A stretch of 14,757 bases of DNA from an uncultured Clostridia bacterium (lineage in GTDB: Bacteria > Bacillota > Clostridia > UBA1381), in assembly GCA_934454745.1 (NCBI GenBank), contig CAKSGP010000010.1, forward strand, positions 1 to 14,757, in the 5' to 3' direction. Each line of letters opens with the position of its first letter. The first letter of the stretch is position 1. Under the pieces are notes generated by a model, which worked only from the letters and a program-made list of their open reading frames with translations, was not told where the DNA came from and did not search any database. Shown piece after piece: positions 1-6,417 of the stretch. The position numbers and the translations under genes are program-made.

Positions 1-590
1 ATACCGCCCTGATTGATACAAAAAAGCATTTGATTTTTGTTTATTGTAGTACCAAGAGTATTAAGACGTGCCATTTCCGCTTTACAACGTTTGAGCCAAC
101 GATACGTTCTGTCAACTGATTTTTTTACGTAATCATAGGGTGCAGGGTTTTCTATACACTCGTCAAATGCCATTGCAATAGTTGAGGCAAGATTTGACTG
201 TATCTGCACACTTTCCTCGGGGCCCATAAAAATATGTCTACCGTCAATGTGTGAATTGAAGCTTACACCCTCCTCAGTTATCTTTCGCAAGCCTGCAAGT
301 GAAAAGACTTGAAAACCGCCGCTGTCGGTCAGGATAGGTCTGTCCCAATTCATAAACTTATGCAGTCCGCCCATTTGATGTACTATCTTATCCCCGGGAC
401 GTAAATGGAGATGATATGTATTTGACAGCTCCACCTGACAGCCTATTTCCTTTAAATCCATTGTCGATACCGCACCCTTTATTGCGGCAAGTGTGCCTAC
501 ATTCTGAAATACAGGCGTTTGTATTACGCCGTGAACGGTTCTAAACTCGCCACGCCGTGCATTACCGTTTTTGTGTAAAATTTTAAACAT
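1..590 (-). CDS. tgt: Queuine/preQ1 tRNA-guanine transglycosylase (5' part, runs off left edge)
   Basis: Tgt swaps guanine at the wobble position of GUN-anticodon tRNAs (Asp, Asn, His, Tyr) for preQ1, which QueA then modifies. About 196 N-terminal residues are visible, roughly half of the usual 370-380; the rest lies beyond base 1. Family hallmarks seen include RPGDKI near residue 64, the TDSGGFQVFS loop at residues 88-97 (D89 is the conserved base-recognition Asp), AFDE near residue 151 and the INQGG motif at the visible end. The ATG at 588-590 is preceded by GAGGAAT, which overlaps the end of queA. The gene starts 10 nt after the queA stop, so the two are cotranscribed and probably translationally coupled. 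The nucleophilic Asp of the C-terminal half cannot be checked here. The identification is secure. Confidence 0.97.
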   Translation of the reverse strand, partial: MFKILHKNGNARRGEFRTVHGVIQTPVFQNVGTLAAIKGAVSTMDLKEIGCQVELSNTYHLHLRPGDKIVHQMGGLHKFMNWDRPILTDSGGFQVFSLAGLRKITEEGVSFNSHIDGRHIFMGPEESVQIQSNLASTIAMAFDECIENPAPYDYVKKSVDRTYRWLKRCKAEMARLNTLGTTINKNQMLFCINQGG

Positions 591-600
591 AAATTATTCC

Positions 601-1626
601 TCATTCTATAAACATCGCATCACCGAAGCTGAAAAATCTGTATTTTTCTTTTACTGCCTCACTATACGCGTTAAGTACATTTTCTCTGCCGGCAAGGGCC
701 GAAACAAGCATTATAAGTGTGGATTCTGGCAAATGAAAATTAGTTATCAGGGCATCTATTACGTTAAAAGTCTTTCCCGGATATATAAATATATCAGTCC
801 AACCGCTTGATGCCAAAAGAGGCATTCCGCATCTGCCTGCCGTTTCAAGCGTTCTCGTTGCAGTTGTTCCAACAGATATTATGCGTCCGCCTTCAGCTTT
901 TGTTTTATTAATCAATTCCGCTGTTTCCTCAGGCAAAACGTAAAATTCAGAGTGCATTTTATGCTCTGTTATCTCCTCAGCCTTTACAGGTCGGAATGTT
1001 CCTAAGCCTACGTGCAATGTAACGTATCCGATACGCACACCCTTTTCCTTAAGTCTTTCTAACAGCTCCGGTGTGAAATGCAGACCTGCTGTTGGGGCAG
1101 CGGCTGAACCGTTATGCTTAGCAAAAACTGTCTGGTATCTGTCCTTATCCTCAAGCTTTTTTGTAATATACGGAGGCAAGGGCATTTCGCCAAGCTCGTC
1201 TAATACGTTTTCAAATAATCCCTCGTATTCAAACTTTACAAGCCTGTTTCCCTCGTTTACAACCTCTAATATTTCAGCCTTGAGCTTACCGTCGCCAAAC
1301 ACAAACCTTGCACCAGGTTTTGCACGTCTGCCCGGCTTTAGGATAACCTCCCACGTGTCCATTGACCGCTTATTAAGCAGAAGAAATTCAATTGCTCCGC
1401 CTGTGTCCTCTTTTACACCGTAAAGACGTGCAGGCAATACACGTGTATCGTTAAGAATAAGTGCATCACCAGGGTTTATCATATTCTCTATATCATAAAA
1501 ATGCTTGTGCTCTATTTCACCGCTTACCTTATCAAGTACCATAAGACGTGATTTATCACGTTCTGCCAAAGGCTCCTGAGCTATAAGGGATTCGGGTAAA
1601 TCATAATAAAAATCAGACGTTCTCAT
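601..1626 (-). CDS. queA: S-adenosylmethionine:tRNA ribosyltransferase-isomerase QueA
   Basis: QueA transfers and isomerises the ribosyl part of SAM onto preQ1 in tRNA, giving epoxyqueuosine, the step after Tgt. The 341-residue product has the normal family length. Motifs seen are the opening SDFYYDLPESLIAQ, NDTRVLPARL at 59-68, MPLPPYI at 148-154, PTAGLHF at 178-184, HVGLGTFRPV at 205-214, HKMHSEFY at 222-229 and a VGTTATRTLE segment further on. I chose the ATG at 1624-1626 because GAGAGGA lies 5 nt upstream. An in-frame TTG five codons earlier (1641) would place the start codon directly against that site. The gene is first in a queA-tgt operon, with its own promoter and inverted repeat just upstream. 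Confidence 0.97.
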   Translation of the reverse strand: MRTSDFYYDLPESLIAQEPLAERDKSRLMVLDKVSGEIEHKHFYDIENMINPGDALILNDTRVLPARLYGVKEDTGGAIEFLLLNKRSMDTWEVILKPGRRAKPGARFVFGDGKLKAEILEVVNEGNRLVKFEYEGLFENVLDELGEMPLPPYITKKLEDKDRYQTVFAKHNGSAAAPTAGLHFTPELLERLKEKGVRIGYVTLHVGLGTFRPVKAEEITEHKMHSEFYVLPEETAELINKTKAEGGRIISVGTTATRTLETAGRCGMPLLASSGWTDIFIYPGKTFNVIDALITNFHLPESTLIMLVSALAGRENVLNAYSEAVKEKYRFFSFGDAMFIE

Positions 1627-1651
1627 TGTAAATCCTCTCAAGTTAAATCAT

Positions 1652-1693
1652 AATGCTATTGTACCATAAAGTGCGGATTTTTGCAATAGCATT
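1652..1693. repeat. Perfect 10-bp inverted repeat across the queA promoter
   Basis: The arms AATGCTATTG (1652-1661) and CAATAGCATT (1684-1693) are exact reverse complements separated by 22 bp. One arm overlaps the -10 hexamer and the other the -35 hexamer of the predicted queA promoter. This could be an operator for a dimeric regulator or an accidental repeat. No regulator that would bind it is encoded in the window. Confidence 0.6.
1658..1686 (-). promoter_or_regulatory. Sigma-A promoter of the queA-tgt operon
   Basis: Read on the minus strand, a -35 box TTGCAA (1681-1686) is followed by a 17-bp spacer and a -10 box TACAAT (1658-1663). A TGG triplet just before the -10 makes it an extended -10 promoter. 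It would start transcription around 1650, about 25 nt upstream of the queA ATG. Confidence 0.7.
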
Positions 1694-1694
1694 T

Positions 1695-1732
1695 TGAAAG
1701 AGTCTGTTGCCTTTATCACAGACTATTCAAAA
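1695..1732 (-). terminator. Weak hairpin downstream of the AraC-type gene
   Basis: AGTCTGT (1701-1707) and ACAGACT (1718-1724) form a 7-bp stem with a 10-nt loop. A flanking GAA/TTC pair could extend it past an internal bulge. In the direction of the AraC gene it is followed only by CTTTC, with no good U-tract. It is a possible but weak terminator for that gene. Confidence 0.3.
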
Positions 1733-1784
1733 ATAATAAGGTGTGTAAGTACTAAAAATACAGGAATCTAAAATTAATTGGCTA

Positions 1785-2600
1785 CTATACGGGATTAGTG
1801 TCATAACGCCTATATATTTCCTTTGCATATTCCCTTGGAGTCATTTTCATTTTTCTTTTAAACACATAGCTGAAATATGACTGAGACGAAAAGCCGCATT
1901 GATATGCAATCTCTGTAAGTGTCTGATTGGTTGTCAGCAACATATTTATCGCATTGCTCATACGTTGCTCCTCAACATATTCGTGCAACGTTTTCCCTGT
2001 TGAAGCTTTAAAACAGTTATGAAAATATACAGGACTTAGTGCTACATAATCCGCAACTGTTTTAAGAGTCAAATCATACATAAGATTTTCTTTAATATAT
2101 TCTATAGCTTTTTCTATAATCTGATAATTATTATTCTTCATTGCATACTTATACAAGTATTTTTTTCTTTCCTCGCCCAATTCATAAATCAGCTCCAATA
2201 TAAGTGCATTAAGCATTATATTGTCATTTTCCCGGGTAGTATCGTAGCATTTGCATATCTTAACAAATATATCTTGATATTTATTAAAGTTTTTTGTTAT
2301 TATAAAGTTCGGGGTGTCTGCTAAAATGTTATAAAGCAATCCCTCTCTCACTATTATATGTATATAATAGCATTTAAAGGGCAGTTTAGTATGGCGTATC
2401 TGACCTGGCTTTGCACAAATTATCATATTTTCTGATATAGGCATTTTTTCGGAATTTATATATGAAATGCCCCCTTCACCTATGGGTAGTTCAATTTCAA
2501 ACATCGTTGTTTTTCGGTTTTTTGTTATCGATTTATTTTTTACCTCAATCTGCGAATTATATATCCCGACAGATACAATTTCAGGCAAGACAATTTTCAT
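1785..2600 (-). CDS. AraC-family transcriptional regulator
   Basis: This 271-residue protein has an N-terminal cupin-like ligand-sensing domain (about 1-150), including the KPGQIRH...YYIHI stretch common in sugar-sensing AraC proteins. The C-terminal domain carries two helix-turn-helix units. The first is near 177-198 (LTLKTVADYVALSPVYFHNCF) and the second near 226-248 (TEIAYQCGFSSQSYFSYVFKR), closing with the typical MTPREY. I chose the ATG at 2598-2600 because GAGGTG sits 6 nt upstream; a GTG at 2609 is in frame but is part of that site. The gene is divergent from the dehydratase-dehydrogenase pair, so it probably activates those genes in response to the sugar acid or its precursor. The inducer is not predictable from sequence. 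Confidence 0.93.
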   Translation of the reverse strand: MKIVLPEIVSVGIYNSQIEVKNKSITKNRKTTMFEIELPIGEGGISYINSEKMPISENMIICAKPGQIRHTKLPFKCYYIHIIVREGLLYNILADTPNFIITKNFNKYQDIFVKICKCYDTTRENDNIMLNALILELIYELGEERKKYLYKYAMKNNNYQIIEKAIEYIKENLMYDLTLKTVADYVALSPVYFHNCFKASTGKTLHEYVEEQRMSNAINMLLTTNQTLTEIAYQCGFSSQSYFSYVFKRKMKMTPREYAKEIYRRYDTNPV

Positions 2601-2670
2601 ACCATTCACCTCAAAATAGTAACATTTCTAATAAAAACAGTAAATATTTTATATGTTTTTAATTAAATAT

Positions 2671-2699
2671 ATAATATACTACAAATAAGAAAATGTCAA
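2671..2699 (-). promoter_or_regulatory. Sigma-A promoter of the AraC-family gene
   Basis: On the minus strand there is a consensus -35 TTGACA (2694-2699), a 17-bp spacer and a near-consensus -10 TATTAT (2671-2676). It gives a leader of roughly 65 nt before the ATG at 2600. The strong boxes suggest the regulator is made without help from an activator. Confidence 0.75.
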
Positions 2700-2839
2700 T
2701 GCTGTTATGTGTAATTTTATAAAAATAATTTGTCTCGTACAAACAAGACTGCTGTTTATTAAAGACAGATTTATTATAGATACACAACTGTATGACAACA
2801 TAAAGAAAATAAATATAAAAAACGGAGGGCCAAAATAAA
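2700..2839 (+). promoter_or_regulatory. Probable activator-dependent control region of the dehydratase operon
   Basis: No strong -35/-10 pair was found here for the plus-strand genes. The best -10 is TATTAT (2772-2777), with no recognisable -35 at 16-18 bp. An imperfect inverted repeat, GTCTcGT with ACaAGAC (2732-2749), lies just upstream and could bind a regulator. A weak core promoter beside a divergent AraC gene fits activator control, but this is inference. The ribosome binding site of the dehydratase, GGAGGG, is at 2824-2829. Confidence 0.35.
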
Positions 2840-4000
2840 ATGAAGGTAACGGATATAAAAACCTTTGCGGTTGACTGCTTCAGAACAAATTGGGTATTTG
2901 TCAAGGTATATACCGATGAGGGTATTGACGGTGTGGGAGAAGCTACACTTGAATATAAGGAAAAAGCGCTGATAGGCGCTGTGGAGCATATAAAGGAATA
3001 TCTTGTGGGTGAAAATCCCCTTGATATTGAAAAGCACTGGCATAATATATATCGTGATGCGTATTGGCGTGGTGGCGCAGTACTGATGTCGGCACTGTCG
3101 GCGGTTGAAATGGCATTATGGGATATTCTCGGTAAAAGCCTTAACGTTCCTGTATACCAACTTTTGGGCGGAAAGGTAAATGATAAGGTGAGAATATATG
3201 TCAATGGCTGGTTTGCCGGTGCAAAGGAGCCGGAGGAATTCGGCGAAAAGGCAAAAATTGCAGTACAGCGTGGAGTTACTTCAATGAAATGGGACCCGTT
3301 CGGAAAAAATTATCTTAACATTTCAAATGCAGAGCTTGACAAAGCACTCAGATGCATAGCGGCAGTACGCGAGGCTGTGGGGGATGAGGTTGACCTGTTA
3401 ATTGAGGCACACGGCAGATTTAATATTCCCACAGGAATTAAAATTGCAAAGGAGCTTGAACAATTCAAGCCTATGTTCTTTGAGGAACCTGTTCCGCCCG
3501 ATAATCTTGATGCATTAAAGGCAGTAAAGGATAAATCTCCCGTAGCAATTGCAGCAGGCGAAAGACTTTACACACGCTGGGATTATAGGAAGATGTTTGA
3601 CCTTATGGCGGCAGATTATATACAGCCCGATATTTCACATGCAGGCGGAATTATGGAGCTGAAGAAAATTGCTGCGGAGGCGGAGTGCAGATATATTCCG
3701 TTTGCACCGCACAATCCGTCAGGTCCTGTTGCGAATGCGGCGACATTACAGTTAGCGGCGACTTGCCCCAACTTTGAAATTTTAGAAATAATGTATTCTG
3801 ATGTGGAATGGAGAAAAGCTGTTACCAATGAGTCGTTGGAGTACAAGGACGGATATATGACAATCCCCGACAAGCCCGGACTGGGAATCGAAATAAATGA
3901 AGAGGAATGTTTAAAGCATCCGTATCAGTCGCATACCTTAAGACATTATACAGGCGCTTTGACAGATATAAGGCCTGCAAAGACAGAATTTTATTTTTAA
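2840..4000 (+). CDS. Mandelate racemase/enolase-superfamily acid-sugar dehydratase (D-galactonate dehydratase-like)
   Basis: The 386-residue protein belongs to the mandelate racemase subgroup of the enolase superfamily, which abstracts a proton alpha to a carboxylate and here probably eliminates water from a sugar acid to give a 2-keto-3-deoxy acid. The N-terminal capping domain covers about 1-125 and the barrel follows. Putative Mg2+ ligands are E189, E215 and E241, exactly 26 residues apart as in the family. H191 sits two residues after the first ligand, as in galactonate dehydratase, and D264 with H291 (PHNP) forms the Asp-His dyad at the usual 27-residue spacing. The first ligand is Asp in Escherichia coli galactonate dehydratase but Glu here. 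The C-terminus (LTDIRPA...) looks complete. The gene probably forms an operon with the downstream dehydrogenase under the divergent AraC regulator. The exact substrate is unknown; galactonate, gluconate or a 6-deoxy sugar acid are all possible. Confidence 0.9.
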   Translation: MKVTDIKTFAVDCFRTNWVFVKVYTDEGIDGVGEATLEYKEKALIGAVEHIKEYLVGENPLDIEKHWHNIYRDAYWRGGAVLMSALSAVEMALWDILGKSLNVPVYQLLGGKVNDKVRIYVNGWFAGAKEPEEFGEKAKIAVQRGVTSMKWDPFGKNYLNISNAELDKALRCIAAVREAVGDEVDLLIEAHGRFNIPTGIKIAKELEQFKPMFFEEPVPPDNLDALKAVKDKSPVAIAAGERLYTRWDYRKMFDLMAADYIQPDISHAGGIMELKKIAAEAECRYIPFAPHNPSGPVANAATLQLAATCPNFEILEIMYSDVEWRKAVTNESLEYKDGYMTIPDKPGLGIEINEEECLKHPYQSHTLRHYTGALTDIRPAKTEFYF

Positions 4001-4125
4001 AAAAGTCTGTTTATGAAATCCCTGAGAAAATGATTGAAGATAAAGGCGACGGCGTGTATATAATAAAGGAGCTACCTATCAAGGATACGCCGCTGATACT
4101 TACCTTCGGCAGCTTTATGATATAA
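4000..4125 (+). pseudogene. Orphan 3' coding fragment between dehydratase and dehydrogenase genes
   Basis: Immediately after the dehydratase stop, a different frame reads KKSVYEIPEKMIEDKGDGVY and on through IIKELPIKDTPLILTFGSFMI to a TAA at 4123-4125. The composition and codon use look like real protein. The only in-frame ATG (4030-4032) has no ribosome binding site and would give 31 residues. Upstream, the frame continues only inside the dehydratase gene, where it is a shadow. The simplest reading is the C-terminus of a gene once located between the two enzymes and mostly deleted. The piece resembles the tail of a large sugar-active enzyme, but I do not recognise the family. A genuine small protein is the alternative. 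Confidence 0.45.
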
Positions 4126-4156
4126 GTAAATTACATAAGGAGGACAGCTTACAAAG

Positions 4157-4933
4157 ATGAAAACAGTATTAATAACCGGTGCCTGTATAAATACAGGCAC
4201 CGCAATAACGGAAAAATTCGCAGAAGAGGGCTGGGAAATTGTATTTACCGGAAGAAACGCCGAAAAAGTCCGTGAAGCAGAAGAAATATATAAAAAGAAA
4301 TTCCCCGATGTAAATATTATGGGATATGCAATCAATTCTCTTTTGGACGAAAGGACTGTTGATGAGGAGGCAGTAGAGGATCTATTCACATATCTTGACC
4401 ATAAAGGTATATTTATTGACACCCTTGTTCTCAACGCTGCTGACCAGGGACTTGGCATTAAGGCTCTTGAAAATCCGATCACGGATTTTATGCGCGTAAT
4501 AAATACAAATATGGTGTGGAATTATTGCATGTGCGAACACGCTGTAAGACGAATGAAGGAAAATGGCGGAGGGAATATCATATTTATTAATTCTAATACG
4601 GCATACAGGGCAATACCTGACAGAATAGCATATTCCGCTTCAAAAAGCGGTCAGCTCGGTATGATTCGTGCAATGGCACTTGATTTCGGCAAGTACAATA
4701 TCCGTGTCAACGCTGTTCTCCCCGGAATGATAAAAACAGACCGCTGGGAGAAGAATCCAGAATTTTATAAAAATGTGCCGTCACGTTTTACACCTTTGGG
4801 TGAGGTTGCAGTAGGCGAGGATGTTGCTGATGCAGTATGGTATTTTGCAGCTCATGCAAAAAACACCACAGGAGCCGAATTGGTTGTAGACGGCGGAAAT
4901 ATGATTCAGCTTTATCCGATTATTAATAAATAA
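4157..4933 (+). CDS. Short-chain dehydrogenase/reductase (SDR), probably sugar-acid oxidoreductase
   Basis: This is a 258-residue classical SDR with a Rossmann fold. The nucleotide loop is TGACINTG (residues 7-14), so the middle Gly of the usual TGxxxGxG is Asn at residue 12. The second strand ends TGR (31-33) with no acidic residue, which hints at NADP(H). LNAA (92-95) stands for the NNAG motif, and N118, S146, Y159 and K163 form the catalytic tetrad with correct spacing. The end VVDGGN is typical of the family. AAGGAGG (4137-4143) precedes the ATG by a rather long 13 nt. Its place behind the dehydratase suggests oxidation or reduction of a related sugar acid or keto-deoxy acid. A perfect palindrome covers codons 7-16. 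The family is certain and the substrate unknown. Confidence 0.9.
   Translation: MKTVLITGACINTGTAITEKFAEEGWEIVFTGRNAEKVREAEEIYKKKFPDVNIMGYAINSLLDERTVDEEAVEDLFTYLDHKGIFIDTLVLNAADQGLGIKALENPITDFMRVINTNMVWNYCMCEHAVRRMKENGGGNIIFINSNTAYRAIPDRIAYSASKSGQLGMIRAMALDFGKYNIRVNAVLPGMIKTDRWEKNPEFYKNVPSRFTPLGEVAVGEDVADAVWYFAAHAKNTTGAELVVDGGNMIQLYPIINK
4177..4202. repeat. Perfect 12-bp-arm palindrome inside the SDR start region
   Basis: CGGTGCCTGTAT (4177-4188) and ATACAGGCACCG (4191-4202) are exact reverse complements separated by AA. The palindrome begins 20 nt after the A of the SDR start codon and spans the codons of the TGACINTGTA cofactor loop. In RNA it would form a stable hairpin with a tight loop. 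No U-tract follows, so it is not an ordinary terminator. It may affect translation, bind protein as DNA, or be a coincidence of codons. Confidence 0.7.
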
Positions 4934-4977
4934 ATTCAGCATTGGTATTTCCCAAACAGCAAGATCATCATAAAGAC

Positions 4978-5053
4978 AGAATAGGTGTAGCTCACATTGC
5001 AGAGCTACACCTATTCTATTCCGAGAATGTTGCTGACGCAACAGCTATTTTTA
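4978..5053 (+). terminator. Tandem hairpins between convergent SDR and DUF378 genes
   Basis: AGAATAGGTGTAGCTC (4978-4993) pairs perfectly with 5002-5017, giving a 16-bp stem and an 8-nt loop, but no U-tract follows. A second small hairpin, TGTTGC-TGAC-GCAACA (5028-5043), is followed by ATTTTTA on the plus strand and lies just past the DUF378 stop on the minus strand. Together they probably end transcription from both sides. Confidence 0.6.
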
Positions 5054-5055
5054 AT

Positions 5056-5262
5056 TTACTTTGTTTCACTAACTGCATGGTGTGTAAAATAGAAGGTTAT
5101 ACACCATAATCCGGCAAGTCCCACAAGAGTGTATACTATTCTTGAAAGTATCGCCATCTGACCGCCGAAAAGTGCTCCCACCATATCAAAGCCGAAAAGT
5201 CCGATAGTAAGCCAGTTAAGGGCTCCTATAATGACAAGTCCCAATGAAAATTTATTTAACAT
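5056..5262 (-). CDS. DUF378 family small membrane protein
   Basis: The 68-residue protein is hydrophobic, with two predicted membrane helices, about residues 5-30 and 38-60. The motif GALNWLTIGLFGFDMVGALFG is the signature of the DUF378 family of small bacterial inner-membrane proteins, whose role is unknown. Its length is normal for the family. The ATG at 5260-5262 follows AAGGGGAA on the minus strand. It stands alone as a single gene, convergent with the SDR gene and divergent from the DUF4830 gene. No functional link to its neighbours can be read from the sequence. Confidence 0.88.
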   Translation of the reverse strand: MLNKFSLGLVIIGALNWLTIGLFGFDMVGALFGGQMAILSRIVYTLVGLAGLWCITFYFTHHAVSETK

Positions 5263-5330
5263 AATTATTTCCCCTTTTCATAAATTTATTTTTCACTTTT
5301 ATTATTTCCCAAACTATGTTTATTAAACAA

Positions 5331-5349
5331 GTAATATTTTACATATTAC
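5331..5349. promoter_or_regulatory. Possible palindromic operator between DUF378 and DUF4830 genes
   Basis: GTAATAT and ATATTAC are exact inverted arms separated by TTTAC, a 19-bp site of usual operator size. It lies 26 bp before the GTG start of the DUF4830 gene and 68 bp before the DUF378 start. The region is AT-rich, so a chance match is possible. No clear -35/-10 pair was found on either strand in this intergenic region. Confidence 0.3.
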
Positions 5350-5375
5350 GAAATAAACTAAATATGGGTGATAAT

Positions 5376-5786
5376 GTGAAAAAAACTCTTTCAATTACTG
5401 TTTTTGTTTTGATTTGTGCCATTACGGCAGGTGTTTACAAGGTGTACGGCGACAAAGCTGATGCAGAAAAAGCACGTATATTTCTTAAAGAATACGGCTG
5501 GGAGGTAAGCGATAAGCCGAATGATATAGCTGATATTACTATCCCCGAAGTATTTGACAGAGTGTATGAGAACTACAACGAAATCCAGAAAAGCTCAGGA
5601 CTTGACCTTTATTCATATCGTGGAAAAAGAGGTGTTCGCTACACTTTTATTGTTACAAACTATCCTGTTGATGTAGGAGAACCTGTTTATGCAAATGTTA
5701 TCCTGATAAACGCAACGCCTGTTGCCGGTGATATAATGACGGTAAGTCTTTCAGGCTTTATGCACGGTCTTTCCGAGCATTTATAG
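5376..5786 (+). CDS. DUF4830-like membrane-anchored protein
   Basis: From the GTG at 5376 the product is 136 residues. An N-terminal hydrophobic anchor (about 5-23) has no lipobox Cys and is followed by a soluble outside domain. The segments EYGWEVSDKP, TIPEVFDRVYENYNEIQ, YRGKRGVRYTFIVTNYP and the end LSGFMHGL match what I recall of DUF4830, a Firmicute domain of unknown function. I chose the GTG because GGTGAT (5367-5372), a full match to the lower anti-Shine-Dalgarno, lies just before it. ATGs at 5364 and 5316 are in frame but lack a site. The gene's last 29 bp overlap the end of ntpD on the other strand. Confidence 0.75.
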   Translation: MKKTLSITVFVLICAITAGVYKVYGDKADAEKARIFLKEYGWEVSDKPNDIADITIPEVFDRVYENYNEIQKSSGLDLYSYRGKRGVRYTFIVTNYPVDVGEPVYANVILINATPVAGDIMTVSLSGFMHGLSEHL

Positions 5787-6414
5787 CTTCAAGGGCAATT
5801 TTGTCCTTTACCTTTAAAAGACGTATTCTTGTACTTCGTTCGTTCTCATCAAGCTTCATTTTAATATAGCGTATGCTTTCTGTGTACTGCGGTATAAGGA
5901 CATTTTCAAGTGCATTAACACGCCTTCTCGTCTTTTCGATTTCAGCCGAAAGCAATATACAGGCTTTTTCTGTGTGTGCAAGCTTTAATAAATCCGAAAA
6001 AACCGATTGCATCTCCCATACTGCAAAGTCAAGCTCATAAGATGTATCATAAAAGCCGTAGGGCAAAAGTCTTTCTTTTCCTGATTTTTTTACCTCAAAT
6101 TCAGGAACGGTTACACCTGTAATATTTTCGTATTTGACATTAACCGTCATATCTTTTTTAAATCCCATAAGTGCGGCCTTGGCACGTTTTTCCCCTATTA
6201 CTGATGATGCATATGCAAATTGCTCACCTGATTTTTTAAGAGAATTTTCAACCTTCTCCCGAAGTGCTTTCGCCTCCGTGGCAAGTGCTAAAAATCTCCT
6301 CATCATATCATCACGCTTATCCTTGAGTAATTTATGTCCCCGCCTTGCGGTGTAGAGCTTTTTATTAAGACGTGAAAGCTCCATACGTGTAGGGTTTATT
6401 TGTACTACTGCCAC
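5758..6414 (-). CDS. ntpD: V-type ATPase subunit D (central shaft)
   Basis: Subunit D is the long coiled-coil rotor shaft that turns inside the A3B3 head and joins it to the c-ring through subunits F and C. The 218 residues fit the family. The N-terminus INPTRMELSRLNKKL...ARRGHKLLKDKRD and the C-terminal coil with RRRVNALENVLIPQ are hallmarks. The start is GTG at 6412-6414, placed by GAGGTG 6 nt upstream at the end of ntpB, with a 3-nt gap between stop and start. It is the last gene of the operon. No terminator separates it from the converging DUF4830 gene, whose end it overlaps. Confidence 0.96.
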   Translation of the reverse strand: MAVVQINPTRMELSRLNKKLYTARRGHKLLKDKRDDMMRRFLALATEAKALREKVENSLKKSGEQFAYASSVIGEKRAKAALMGFKKDMTVNVKYENITGVTVPEFEVKKSGKERLLPYGFYDTSYELDFAVWEMQSVFSDLLKLAHTEKACILLSAEIEKTRRRVNALENVLIPQYTESIRYIKMKLDENERSTRIRLLKVKDKIALEAINARKDRA

Positions 6415-6417
6415 AGA

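Noticed and set aside
1627..1641. Upstream TTG start for queA adding five residues
   Set aside because: The TTG abuts the GAGAGGA ribosome site of the ATG at 1626, and the family begins at that ATG.
2351..2370. Perfect 9-bp-arm palindrome CTATTATAT-GT-ATATAATAG
   Set aside because: It is AT-only apart from the ends and encodes the ordinary Tyr-Tyr-Ile-His-Ile-Ile stretch of the AraC protein, so codon choice in an AT-rich gene explains it.
2659..3204. Open frame of 181 codons on the minus strand
   Set aside because: It overlaps the dehydratase gene, which has clear family motifs, and its translation is low-complexity with no recognisable domain or ribosome site.
3907..3999. Upstream part of the frame that contains the orphan fragment
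   Set aside because: It lies inside the intact dehydratase C-terminus in another frame and has no coding character of its own.
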